This document shows positions 1 through 7,267 of a stretch of 7,844 bases of DNA, one piece after another. Both the position numbers and the translations under genes were made by a program. Every line of letters starts with the position of its first letter. Position 1 is the stretch's first letter. Below the pieces are notes generated by a model, which saw only the letters and a list, made by a program, of their open reading frames with translations, made no database searches and had not been told where the DNA came from. Origin of the DNA: a bacterium (GTDB lineage Bacteria; B130-G9); contig JAGHCW010000205.1 of the NCBI GenBank assembly GCA_021160245.1, forward strand, positions 1 through 7,844. Direction: 5' to 3'.

Positions 1-459
1 CCATACCTCAGAGCGATTGGTATCGCCTGCCTCGACGCCGGCATAGAGCTCGGTTATCTTCTCGCCCCCGTCTGATGTTCTCGTGAACTGCTGAATTGCG
101 AATGTCTGCGCTCTGTGCCTATCACCGCCGCTTGAGAAACCATCATAATTGGTCTGAACGAAGTAATTAGTACCATTGAGGGGCATAGGGCCCTCTGTCC
201 CGCTGGCGGTGAGTGTTCTCGGATGGAGCATTAGTATCTTATCGACCGAATCTGGACACGAGCGAGGCGCGTATGTCTTTTGCGACGTTTTGCAGCTTTC
301 GGGAAGAATGAACTGCCCGACCGGAGATACGATGATGCGGTCGAATACCAATTTATATGCCCCGGAGGCCTCGGGGAACCTGGCGCCGGTCAGGCCGAGC
401 ACCAACAATGCGAGCGCGACGATCGTCGCCTTTGCCGGGAATGTATGCCTTAGTCTCAT
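1..459 (-). CDS. Partial exported protein of unknown function (3' end outside window)
   Basis: An uninterrupted frame of 153 codons runs from an ATG at 459 to the left edge, where it is still open. The N-terminus is a Sec signal peptide: basic MRLRHTFPAK, a hydrophobic stretch around residues 12-25 (IVALALLVLGLTG), then PEASGA with likely cleavage near residue 34 before YKLVFDRI. A Shine-Dalgarno GGAGGA lies 10 nt upstream. The mature part begins YKLVFDRIIVSPVGQFILP, which looks like beta strands, and has two Cys (in PESCKT and PRSCPD). I recognise no domain. It follows the two tRNA genes on the same strand after a 182-bp gap in which I find no convincing promoter or terminator. The frame could be mistaken for noise because its stop lies outside the window, but the signal peptide plus SD make it convincing. 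Function is unknown; the export prediction is fairly sure. Confidence 0.78.
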   Translation of the reverse strand, partial: MRLRHTFPAKATIVALALLVLGLTGARFPEASGAYKLVFDRIIVSPVGQFILPESCKTSQKTYAPRSCPDSVDKILMLHPRTLTASGTEGPMPLNGTNYFVQTNYDGFSSGGDRHRAQTFAIQQFTRTSDGGEKITELYAGVEAGDTNRSEVW

Positions 460-641
460 GTTGTTCTAGTCCTCCAAATGCCTGCGCCTTTAAGTAGCGC
501 CGCCAAAGATAAATCATTTCATCGGGCGTCGCTGCTAAAAACGGCACAGAAGCCTAAAGATTCCTGTAACAATAACCGATGCTGAAAAAGGGTAAGTGCA
601 TATTTTCCGCAAACCAGTCGAGGCGCACATTCGAATCGAAA
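460..641. other. Intergenic gap between tRNA-Met and the exported-protein gene
   Basis: This 182-bp stretch holds the Shine-Dalgarno of the gene starting at 459 (minus-strand GGAGGA, about 470-475). A short T-run on the minus strand (around 584-588) follows the tRNAs but has no clear hairpin in front of it, so I do not call a terminator. No clean -35/-10 pair was found. A 64-codon minus-strand frame at 353-547 overlaps it and is judged spurious. Confidence 0.5.
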
Positions 642-715
642 TGGCGGTGCAGGGGCTTGAACCCCGGACCCCGCGGATATGAGCCGCGTGCTCTAACCAG
701 CTGAGCTACACCGCC
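642..715 (-). tRNA. tRNA-Met (CAT), elongator type
   Basis: The minus strand folds as a complete cloverleaf. Acceptor GGCGGTG pairs with CACCGCC, the D stem is GCTC/GAGC, the anticodon stem is CGCGG/CCGCG around loop CTCATAT, and the T arm is CGGGG-TTCAAGC-CCCTG. The anticodon CAT lies at 679-681 and the discriminator is A (642). The 1-72 pair is a full G-C, so this is not the initiator. CAT with G1-C72 could be elongator Met or the lysidine-modified Ile2 tRNA. The acceptor stem GGCGGUG and D-arm match what I recall of Gram-positive elongator tRNA-Met, so Met is preferred. The 3' CCA is not encoded (TTT follows the discriminator). It lies 13 nt downstream of the initiator tRNA and is probably co-transcribed with it. 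Confidence 0.92.
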
Positions 716-728
716 TTATTAAGTGCAG

Positions 729-805
<77 letters not shown>

Positions 806-841
806 AGCCGGAAATCTAAAGAAGACAGTGAAACTCCCGCC

Positions 842-869
842 ATTATCAACGCAGGGGCATAACTGTCAA
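842..869 (-). promoter_or_regulatory. Sigma70-type promoter for the two tRNA genes
   Basis: On the minus strand a perfect -35 TTGACA (864-869) is followed by a 16-nt spacer and -10 GATAAT (842-847, 5/6 to consensus). The expected start of transcription is near 835, giving a leader of about 30 nt before the initiator tRNA at 805. It sits between the stop of the FtsB-like gene (882) and the tRNAs, exactly where an independent stable-RNA promoter would be expected. Confidence 0.75.
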
Positions 870-881
870 CTCCCGATTTGC

Positions 882-1157
882 CTAATCCGCAGGCACCAAA
901 ACGACCAACTCGCCCTTCTTATATAATAAAAGCTCCTCTCTTAAAATCTTCTCTGTGTACCTAAAATCGCTCTTGAGCCCTGCAATCTGTTCCCGAAGAT
1001 AGCGATTCTCGGCCTTCCTTCTCGCTACTCGTAGCGACCAGGTGTCCCTTTGCCTGTAGAGACCCTTTATCTCTGGTACCCTATCACGAGTGAATGAAGC
1101 CCAGAATGCGCTAAGAAAATAGACCACAACACCAAGCCACAGCGCCTTCCTAAACAA
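882..1157 (-). CDS. FtsB/DivIC-family septum formation initiator protein
   Basis: This 91-aa protein has the layout of the FtsB/DivIC family. A short cytoplasmic N-terminus (MFRK) is followed by one membrane segment (about residues 5-22, ALWLGVVVYFLSAFWASF), a heptad-like coiled coil rich in R/E/K/L (about 30-75), and the typical C-terminal end REELLLYKKGELVVLVPAD. That end matches the family pattern of 'R..L...KGE....VP'. In known relatives this bitopic protein joins FtsL and FtsQ (DivIC-FtsL-DivIB in Firmicutes) in the divisome and helps switch on septal peptidoglycan synthesis. The start is TTG at 1155-1157, supported by a strong GGAGGA seven to eight nucleotides upstream; the nearby ATG inside the SD region is out of frame. 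A promoter lies at 1201-1230. Length is normal for the family. Family is confident from the pattern; assignment as FtsB rather than DivIC depends on the species. Confidence 0.88.
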   Translation of the reverse strand: MFRKALWLGVVVYFLSAFWASFTRDRVPEIKGLYRQRDTWSLRVARRKAENRYLREQIAGLKSDFRYTEKILREELLLYKKGELVVLVPAD

Positions 1158-1200
1158 GTACTCTCCTCCATAATCTCCTGAAGACGCTCAGGTCATAACA

Positions 1201-1230
1201 AACATAGTCATCGCGGAGGCTAACTGTCAA
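1201..1230 (-). promoter_or_regulatory. Putative sigma70 promoter of the FtsB-like gene
   Basis: The minus strand shows -35 TTGACA (1225-1230), an 18-nt spacer and -10 TATGTT (1201-1206, 4/6). Transcription would start near 1194, about 37 nt before the TTG start codon. The -35 box and the next four bases (TTGACAGTTA) are identical to those of the tRNA promoter at 842-869. Confidence 0.55.
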
Positions 1231-1260
1231 GTCGCTTCTTTGAGAGACCGCCAATGGGCA

Positions 1261-1281
1261 AGGCAATGTGGTTGTTTGCCT
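1261..1281. other. Small inverted repeat after the beta-helix gene array
   Basis: AGGCAA (1261-1266) and TTGCCT (1276-1281) are perfect inverted repeats around a 9-nt loop. They lie 30 bp past the stop of the last array gene and before the promoter of the FtsB-like gene. The position suits a transcription end, but no T-run follows on the minus strand, so it is not a standard Rho-independent terminator. Confidence 0.3.
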
Positions 1282-2077
1282 CTATATGACCTATTAGTCG
1301 GAGGCGTAAGACTAGTTGATCTCGAATTGACACTGATCAGATGCGAGTATGCCGAAGTTGCCCATGCCGGCGCGGGAGATTGCCGTGAGGAATGTGTAGT
1401 TGCCAGAAGCAGCGTTGGCTGGGATGATCAGATCAAAGACCATCTCAGGCCCTGCCGCGAAGCCCGAAAGTAGGATCAGATCGGAATACCAGGGCCAGAT
1501 ACCGCCCGCGAAACCGTTCTGCATGAGCGAGACAATCAAACCGCTCGCCATCACAATCGTGGCGAAGACGTCCACTTTGACATCTACGCCTCGGCTCTCA
1601 AGGCTTATGAAGCCCTGCAATGTGCCGCCCGGCGCGAACACAACCGCGTTAAGCGAGCAGCTAACATCGATATAGTCTCCTGCCGTTGGGTAGTGGTAGC
1701 CGATATCGACCACACCGGTGTCGGGCACCCCATCCGTTCGCGTCGACAGGTCAGAAAGCCCCGCCTCAGCTGCCGCCATCGAGCCCGTATCAACGCATGG
1801 GCTGTCTGTGGCTTGTCCTGCCGCTCTCTGGCTCAGACAATAATCCCCTGCGGCCCCGTCGCGAAGAGCGGGTCGGCGTCGAAGTTCCCCTCGCCGCCTT
1901 CGGTCCATCCCCGTATGCAGCAGCATGTTATGACGGCGTACCGGCAGTCCAGAAGCTCTGGTCCCTTCGGCGCGCTATTTCCCCATACGATGCAATTGCC
2001 GGTTACCCCGTCAAAGGAGTGGAGTCCGCCGCCGTCCCACTCCGCAGAGTTGGCGCTGATTGTGCAGTTGCTGATCA

Positions 2078-2106
2078 TGCCGCTGCAATACCCAAGCCCA
2101 CCTCCG
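2078..2106. repeat. 29-bp direct repeat, copy 1 (inside beta-helix rungs)
   Basis: This 29-bp block is identical to 2222-2250. It encodes, on the minus strand, the GGGLGYCSG part of a rung. The two copies are 144 bp apart, exactly two 24-codon rungs, and the rung between them differs at several positions. This points to internal duplication or gene conversion. Confidence 0.85.
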
Positions 2107-2221
2107 TTGTATTGCGCCGAGTTGGCGGTGATCGTGCAATTGCTGATTGTCCCGGTACAGTGTGATAGCCCGCCGCCGGACCCTCCGGCTGTGTTGCCGC
2201 TGATTGTGCAGTTGATGATCG

Positions 2222-2250
2222 TGCCGCTGCAATACCCAAGCCCACCTCCG
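2222..2250. repeat. 29-bp direct repeat, copy 2 (inside beta-helix rungs)
   Basis: Identical to 2078-2106 over 29 bases, in the same reading frame, two rungs earlier in the protein. Confidence 0.85.
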
Positions 2251-2771
2251 GAGTCAGAGGCCAAACAGCCGCTGATCTTGCAGTTGCTAATCTCGGCTAG
2301 CGCGAGAGATGGGGGCCAGGGCGACAGGTTGCCACCTCGTATTCCGGCGCCAGAATAGGACTTCCCATTGGATATGGAGAAGCCTGAAAGCAGGCAAGTC
2401 TCATCTTCCGTTCCCTGAAAGGCTACGACGCTATCCTCTTGCAGGCCGTCAATCACAGTTGAGGCGACGATCTCTTCGTTCTCGGGGTCAACTGATCGCA
2501 GAGTTATATTCTCCCCGTAGAAGCGAATGTTCTCGTAGTACGTGCCGGATGAACAATTATCGCGTCACCGTCGATGGAAGCGTCGATCGCATCCTGAATC
2601 GTGGCAAAATCTCCAGACCCATCCTGCTTGACGTGATACTCAGCCGCGACGGCTATATTGACGACGCAAAACAGCACAAAAGCCACCATTGAGGCCATTG
2701 CGAGTACTCTCATCCTATTGTCCTCCTTATGTAACCTCCGAAAAACGCGGAATGCGACTTCCTATTTTGCA

Positions 2772-5501
2772 TCATCTCTTCTCAGCCGGTATCGGATAAT
2801 GAAATCCCATATCGACGAGGCCTGAGTCGGCCGTGCCATCCGCCTGTGTCGTTCGATCAGATACTTCCGCATAGACTGCCGACCAGCCCCCAGAATCTAT
2901 GCACTTGCTATTGGGATACAGGTAGTGCTCGCCAAGAGGTCCGGATACGAACTGCGGGTCATCCGTGATACATCCCTCGATTCCGGTCGAATAGTCCTGA
3001 ATACAAGAGAAAGATGCGTCTGAACTACCGTGCATCTGGCTGTATATTCTCGCCTCGTTGCCCCAGATTATGCAATTGGTGATACCGCCGGTGAAGGTGG
3101 ACATACCTCCCCCAATATCCGCTCCATTAAAGGCGATCGTGCAGCTGCTGAGCAAACCTTTAACATCATAAAGCCCTCCACCTGGTCCCGCTGCGGTATT
3201 ATCAACAATCAGACAGTTGTGAGCTCCTTTGTAGCAGTAGGTGAGTCCGCCGCCATCCGCCGTCGCAGAATTGCCCTGTATGACGCAGTTAGTAATATCA
3301 TGGCAATCGTTCAGGCCGCCCCCGTAAAGGGCCCTGTTACCGACTATCGTGCAGCCATCAATAGCGCCTCCCCAGAAATAGACGCCTCCACCGAACGCGG
3401 TCGCGACGTTGTTGGATATTGTGCAGTTTATGATTTGGGCGTATGACCTATCATAGTAGCTGCTATTTCCCGACTGCGCGCCGTATATGCCGCCACCGTT
3501 CTCCGCCAGACCATTTGTTATTGTAAATCCCCGAATCTCGCAAGTATCGTTCTCTGTTCCATCAAATGAGATCACTGACGCGTTTTGGCAGCCATCTATG
3601 ATGGTCGAGGCTACGATCTCTGGATCGTCTGGGTTGATGGAGGTAATGACGATATTCTTACCACCGAGCTCTATGTTTTCGTAGTAAACCCCGGGATGGA
3701 CGGCTATCGTGTCCCCATCAATCGCGCAACACATCGCTTGTCGAATCCCTGTGAAATTACCGGTGCCGTCCTGCTTGACTGTCAAACTGCTATTATACCC
3801 TCGGTCATAATGGAAAACCCATCTGTCGAGATTGCTTTGGATGATCATCGAATCATGCTGAAAGAGAGCAGCGTAAGCTACGATCGTCTCCATGCGCTCA
3901 AATCCCGAGAACTGATACGCAAAATCTTGCGGGCCCCATTCTGAGTCAGAGCTCAGTTCAAGGCCAGATACCCAGGGCAGACATTCAAGCGAAAGAGAAG
4001 GGATGAATAGAAGTTCACCGGAACAGGTCTGGATTGCCGCATAGAGATCAACTTGTTGTGGGTCGCCATAGTTGAATCCGCTGGCGCTCAGAATCATTGT
4101 ATCAGTTCTGTAATAGTAACCGGAATCTGTGAAAACGGCGACGCTGCAACCGTTAGTATGCTCGTAAGCCCCCATATCGACGCCAAGACTTATGGCGCGG
4201 GGATTGCCATCCACATCTGTTTCGCCAAAGGCGGCAGAATCGCTGCCGCGGTTGATGCACGGCGAGCCGCCACGCAAACGGTAGTCCGCGTCGTCAGGAC
4301 TTACAAACAAAGGGTCGTCCGAGATATTGCCGTCGCCGCCTTCGTTCCAGCCCTGAATGCAGGAATATGATGGTATTGAGGACAAAGCGAGCTGCGCCTG
4401 CCCTTGAGATTCGTTGCCCCAAACAATGCAGTTGGCAATTTCGGCTGTGCAATCCTGCAGACCAATCCCACTTTGACCGGCCCAATTCCCGACAACGGAG
4501 CAATTGATGATCGTTCCATGGCACCAGCACAGCCCGCCACCATCGAGCTCCGCCGAGTTATGACCTATCAGACAATTCGCAATGGTCCCGGAGCACGAAG
4601 CGGCGCCTGCGCCATAGGTGGCATTATTAAGAGCAATAATGGACGTGTTGATTACCCTCCTGAAGCCATTGATTCCCCCGCCAGAATGAGCTGAATTCCC
4701 GATGATTCTGCAGTTATCTATTCTCCCCTTTTCGAAGGTGTTACTAAAAATGCCGCCACCAACATCTCCCGCCGTGTTGTTGCTAATTATGCAGTTTAAG
4801 ATATTGTAACCTGGCGAATACATCCCTCCACCATTGCCGGCCCTGTTTTCCGTGATTGTGCAATTGACCAGCTTGCCCGTGCCGCGATAGATTCCGCCAC
4901 CGGAATCCTCTGCCACATTGTTGCGGATGGTGCAGTTCTCAATTGTCTCTCCGCATTCACGAAGCCCACCGCCGCAGTCCGCGACGTTGTCCTGAATGAG
5001 GCAATCGCTTATGGTCCCAGAACAACCATATATTCCTCCACCATACTCCCCCCTGCACCCTGTGATAATGCAATGCGCTATCTGCGCCCTAGTGCCGAAT
5101 TCATAATAGGACTGCGAGTTTCCTTGTATCCCGCCCCCATTTCGAGCGAAACCATTCGTTATCGTGAAACCGGATAGAACACAACTCTCCCACTCTGATC
5201 CCATAAACGTAACCACGCTGCCGTTCTGGCCACCGTCAATGACTGTGGAGGCAACCACCTGCTCGTCCTCGGGACCGGTCGAGCGCAGCGTGATGTTCCT
5301 TCCCCAAAAGAAGATGTTCTCGAAGTATGTGCCCGGATGGACGATAATCTCATCGCCATCGACCGAGGCGTCAATCGCATCCTGGATAAGGATGAAATCG
5401 CCCAACCCATCCCGCTTCACGTGGTATTCTGTGGCTGAGGCTTTGAGGGAGAGAGCAACGAATAGGATGGCTATCAGAACCATTGTTTTGCGTCTGTGCA
5501 T
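2772..5501 (-). CDS. Large exported two-module parallel beta-helix protein (Pmp-like repeats, choice-of-anchor Q motifs)
   Basis: This is a 909-aa exported protein. The signal peptide is residues 1-23 (cut after KASA-type end, before TEYHVKRDG). Helix module 1 spans 24-450. Its N-cap is GDFILIQDAIDASVDGD, followed by rungs of 23-24 residues with GGG at 122, 154, 177, 201, 224, 248, 274 and 321 and Cys at 144, 167, 190, 214, 237, 264, 310, 334 and 358. It closes with DDPLFVSP and VDMGAYEH. Residues 451-570 are a beta-sandwich-like linker (VDLYAAIQTCSGELLF). Helix module 2 (572-904) restarts with a second N-cap, LTVKQDGTGNFTGIRQAM, and ends VDMGFHYPIPAEKR without a C-terminal sandwich, sorting domain or barrel. 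SD AAGGAGGGG lies 7 nt before the ATG. Such repeats fold into right-handed parallel beta-helices, often on cell surfaces. No polysaccharide-lyase or other catalytic site is visible, so adhesion or structure is a guess. It contains 38 Cys, high for an exported protein. Confidence 0.93.
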   Translation of the reverse strand: MHRRKTMVLIAILFVALSLKASATEYHVKRDGLGDFILIQDAIDASVDGDEIIVHPGTYFENIFFWGRNITLRSTGPEDEQVVASTVIDGGQNGSVVTFMGSEWESCVLSGFTITNGFARNGGGIQGNSQSYYEFGTRAQIAHCIITGCRGEYGGGIYGCSGTISDCLIQDNVADCGGGLRECGETIENCTIRNNVAEDSGGGIYRGTGKLVNCTITENRAGNGGGMYSPGYNILNCIISNNTAGDVGGGIFSNTFEKGRIDNCRIIGNSAHSGGGINGFRRVINTSIIALNNATYGAGAASCSGTIANCLIGHNSAELDGGGLCWCHGTIINCSVVGNWAGQSGIGLQDCTAEIANCIVWGNESQGQAQLALSSIPSYSCIQGWNEGGDGNISDDPLFVSPDDADYRLRGGSPCINRGSDSAAFGETDVDGNPRAISLGVDMGAYEHTNGCSVAVFTDSGYYYRTDTMILSASGFNYGDPQQVDLYAAIQTCSGELLFIPSLSLECLPWVSGLELSSDSEWGPQDFAYQFSGFERMETIVAYAALFQHDSMIIQSNLDRWVFHYDRGYNSSLTVKQDGTGNFTGIRQAMCCAIDGDTIAVHPGVYYENIELGGKNIVITSINPDDPEIVASTIIDGCQNASVISFDGTENDTCEIRGFTITNGLAENGGGIYGAQSGNSSYYDRSYAQIINCTISNNVATAFGGGVYFWGGAIDGCTIVGNRALYGGGLNDCHDITNCVIQGNSATADGGGLTYCYKGAHNCLIVDNTAAGPGGGLYDVKGLLSSCTIAFNGADIGGGMSTFTGGITNCIIWGNEARIYSQMHGSSDASFSCIQDYSTGIEGCITDDPQFVSGPLGEHYLYPNSKCIDSGGWSAVYAEVSDRTTQADGTADSGLVDMGFHYPIPAEKR

Positions 5502-5517
5502 TATATCCCCTCCTTCG

Positions 5518-5540
5518 TGTTAATTCGTGTTTATTCGTGG
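5518..5540 (-). repeat. Intergenic repeat of 10-bp units upstream of the 909-aa gene (copy 1)
   Basis: The minus strand reads CACGAATAAA then CACGAATTAA, two near-identical decamers. A third partial unit, CACGAAGGAG, merges into the Shine-Dalgarno of the gene starting at 5501. The 23-bp core is identical to 7278-7300. Flanking bases toward the upstream gene's stop (ACTACGAT.AATCT on the plus strand) also match at both places. Confidence 0.85.
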
Positions 5541-5553
5541 ATCAAGACTACGA

Positions 5554-7260
5554 TCAATCTTCGATTAACTCAAACGCCGACAGACTCGGCTCCGCTATGA
5601 ACGTACTCGTGCCGACGTGGGCGAAGGCGGCGGCTACGTAGTATGTGCCGGGGTCGGTGATTGGAGGCGCGGTTGAGGGGAGATCGATTGCTAGGAGGGT
5701 CGTCGGGCCGAATGCGAAGCTAGCGGGAAGTTCGAGTGAGGGGAGGCAGGGATTAAGTGAAGTTGACCAGACCCAGTTGGAGTCGATGGTCCATAAGACC
5801 CCGCCTGGGGTGATGACCCCGACGAAAAGATCGACCGGATACGAGAATGGATTCGGATTGACCGCCTCGAACACCACCTCTAGCGCCTCCCCGTGAGAAT
5901 AAGTGTCGGATGGGGTCGAGACCCACACCTCGGGCACGATCACAAGGGTCGCAGGATAATGATAGCCAATGTCGACTACGCCCCAGTCCGGCAACCCGTC
6001 CGTCCGGGTCGTCATCGCATCCATACCCGCCTCAGCGGCCGTCATCGACCCCGCATCCACGCAAGGGCTATCCTCTCCCTGCGTGGCCGCGGTTTGGCTC
6101 AGATAGTAATCCCCATAAGGGCCAGTCACAAAAAGCGGGTCGGCATCGAAGTTGTTTTGGCCCTCGCCGTCCCAGCCGCCCTCGATGCAGCTGTTGTTCA
6201 GCCTAACAAGTCCACGCCTCACCTCCCATATCTCGTCACCGCCATCCCGAAAAATGCAGTCGGTTACCTCAACCGCGGGTAGCGAATATCTGCCACTGAT
6301 CCTCACGTGCAACCCAGGCCCATATTCCCCAACAGTGTTCTCCACAAAGGTGCACCCAGAGAATTTAACGGCAAGGCCTTCATAGTCCGTCTCTATGTAA
6401 GCTGCGCCACCAAGCCCTTTAAGGCTCTTGTTCGAAAGAAAGAGACAGTTTTTGAAGTCAAATGAAGAAGCAGATAGGGTGTATTTAACCGCAATTCCCC
6501 CGCCTACGCCTAGATGTCCGTCTTCGGCTTCCGCTGTATTATCAGCTACCACGCAATCAACTAGCTCCAGCCCTGCACTTATTGCGCAAATCCCAGCGCC
6601 CGCTGGCGACACATTGGATGAGAAGAGACAGCGAGTAGCCCAGACTTTGCCATTTCCCGCTTGCGACGTGATGTACATTCCTCCCCCATTGACGCTCGCA
6701 TAGTTGTCACAGATTACGCAATCGATGAGCTCAGCATACGCGAGTGAAGGGTAGAAGGCTGCGAACAAGCCCCCGCCGAATCTAGAGGATTGATTCCCTT
6801 GAACGATGCAGTTCTCAACACGGCAGCCGCCCGCTAAGGAGATGCCACCTCCATGTCCAAAGGTGATGTCGTTGCCTCCTGTAATGGTGAGTCCCGAGAT
6901 TCGGACATAGTTGGTGAGGCTCAGGACGCTGGCCGTGCCCTCCGCGTCAATCACAACTTCTTCCGGATTCGTGCCCACCAAGGATGTGTAGCTAGATGGC
7001 CTGAGTCGGAAATGCTCATAGGGCGGAGTGTAACGCCCAGGGGCAATATGGATGATCGCCCAGTCATTTTCCGTGCCAACTGTGCTCTCCAATGCCCAAG
7101 TAATGCTCTTCCACGCATCGCCAGGCGAGACGCCCGTGTTGTCGTCGCAACCTTTGTTGACATCAACGTAGTAGTCTGCGCAAAAGGCCGTGCAGGCCAC
7201 GAGAATAAGCCCCAGGGCACAAAACAAGACGAACAGGTTTTTCAAGGTTTCCCTCTGCAT
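5554..7260 (-). CDS. Exported parallel beta-helix protein with C-terminal beta-sandwich-like domain
   Basis: This is a 568-aa exported protein. I place the start at ATG 7260, not the in-frame ATG at 7278. The later one has AGGGG 7 nt upstream, while the earlier lies inside the intergenic repeat with no SD. The signal peptide is residues 1-28 (LFVLFCALGLILVACTAFCA|DYYVD). LVAC at 20-23 also fits a lipobox, so lipoprotein export cannot be excluded. Residues 29-110 are an N-cap (DYYVDVNKG, IIHIAPGRYTPP, EVVIDAEGTASVL). Irregular rungs with GGG(I/L/M) at 137, 162, 192 and 253 and Cys before I/V/L/T (151, 181, 211, 236, 272, 303, 335) fill 120-360. FDADPLFVTG and VVDIGYHYP (429-436) close the helix. 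Residues 440-568 are a sandwich-like domain, strongly similar to the C-terminus of the gene at 7315-7844. No catalytic motif is visible. Role unknown; a surface or secreted protein is likely. Confidence 0.9.
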   Translation of the reverse strand: MQRETLKNLFVLFCALGLILVACTAFCADYYVDVNKGCDDNTGVSPGDAWKSITWALESTVGTENDWAIIHIAPGRYTPPYEHFRLRPSSYTSLVGTNPEEVVIDAEGTASVLSLTNYVRISGLTITGGNDITFGHGGGISLAGGCRVENCIVQGNQSSRFGGGLFAAFYPSLAYAELIDCVICDNYASVNGGGMYITSQAGNGKVWATRCLFSSNVSPAGAGICAISAGLELVDCVVADNTAEAEDGHLGVGGGIAVKYTLSASSFDFKNCLFLSNKSLKGLGGAAYIETDYEGLAVKFSGCTFVENTVGEYGPGLHVRISGRYSLPAVEVTDCIFRDGGDEIWEVRRGLVRLNNSCIEGGWDGEGQNNFDADPLFVTGPYGDYYLSQTAATQGEDSPCVDAGSMTAAEAGMDAMTTRTDGLPDWGVVDIGYHYPATLVIVPEVWVSTPSDTYSHGEALEVVFEAVNPNPFSYPVDLFVGVITPGGVLWTIDSNWVWSTSLNPCLPSLELPASFAFGPTTLLAIDLPSTAPPITDPGTYYVAAAFAHVGTSTFIAEPSLSAFELIED

Positions 7261-7267
7261 TCCATTT

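Larger units (their letters stand above)
1312..2713 (-). pseudogene. Exported beta-helix (Pmp-repeat / choice-of-anchor Q) protein, broken by two -1 frameshifts
   Basis: Three overlapping frames make one 467-aa protein if two missing G bases are restored. Frame one (from ATG 2713, SD GGAGG 8 nt upstream) gives a signal peptide, MRVLAMAS to AVA|AEYHV, and the N-cap GDFATIQDAIDASIDGD up to VHP (residue 56). There CCGGCACG replaces the expected CCGGGCACG (2545-2546), as seen in the intact neighbour at 5332-5334. Frame two carries the rungs, with GGGL at reconstructed residues 156, 180, 204 and 228 and NC at 145, 169, 193, 217 and 241, a strict 24-residue period. Its end, FDADPLFATGPQG, breaks at a run of four G (1845-1848) where five are needed to continue with DYCLSQ. 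Frame three holds VVDIGYHYP and a C-terminal beta-sandwich-like domain ending QCQFEIN. Sequencing error is the main alternative to real decay, since everything else is well preserved. It is the last gene of the array. Confidence 0.85.

Noticed and set aside
353-547. 64-aa minus-strand open frame before the exported protein
   Set aside because: It overlaps the signal-peptide gene in another frame, lacks a clear SD and is Arg-rich in the manner of an out-of-frame translation.
1693-2358. 221-aa plus-strand open frame
   Set aside because: It is antisense to the beta-helix rungs; its periodic sequence (VQLLI, PSPPP) is only the mirror of the 72-bp coding repeat, and it has no SD or domain.
1312-2713. 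Programmed ribosomal frameshifting as the explanation for the three frames
   Set aside because: Two separate sites would be needed, neither shows a slippery heptamer with a stimulatory structure that I can see, and the paralogues are read without shifts. Deletion or sequencing error is simpler.
2714-2771. Hairpin in the gap between the 909-aa gene and the broken gene
   Set aside because: Only TCCG/CGGA with a 7-nt loop; too weak to call a terminator, and it lies beside the SD of the next gene.
2078-4980. CRISPR-like array from regularly spaced repeats
   Set aside because: The roughly 70-bp periodicity lies inside open reading frames and encodes beta-helix rungs; there are no conserved direct repeats with unique spacers and no cas genes.
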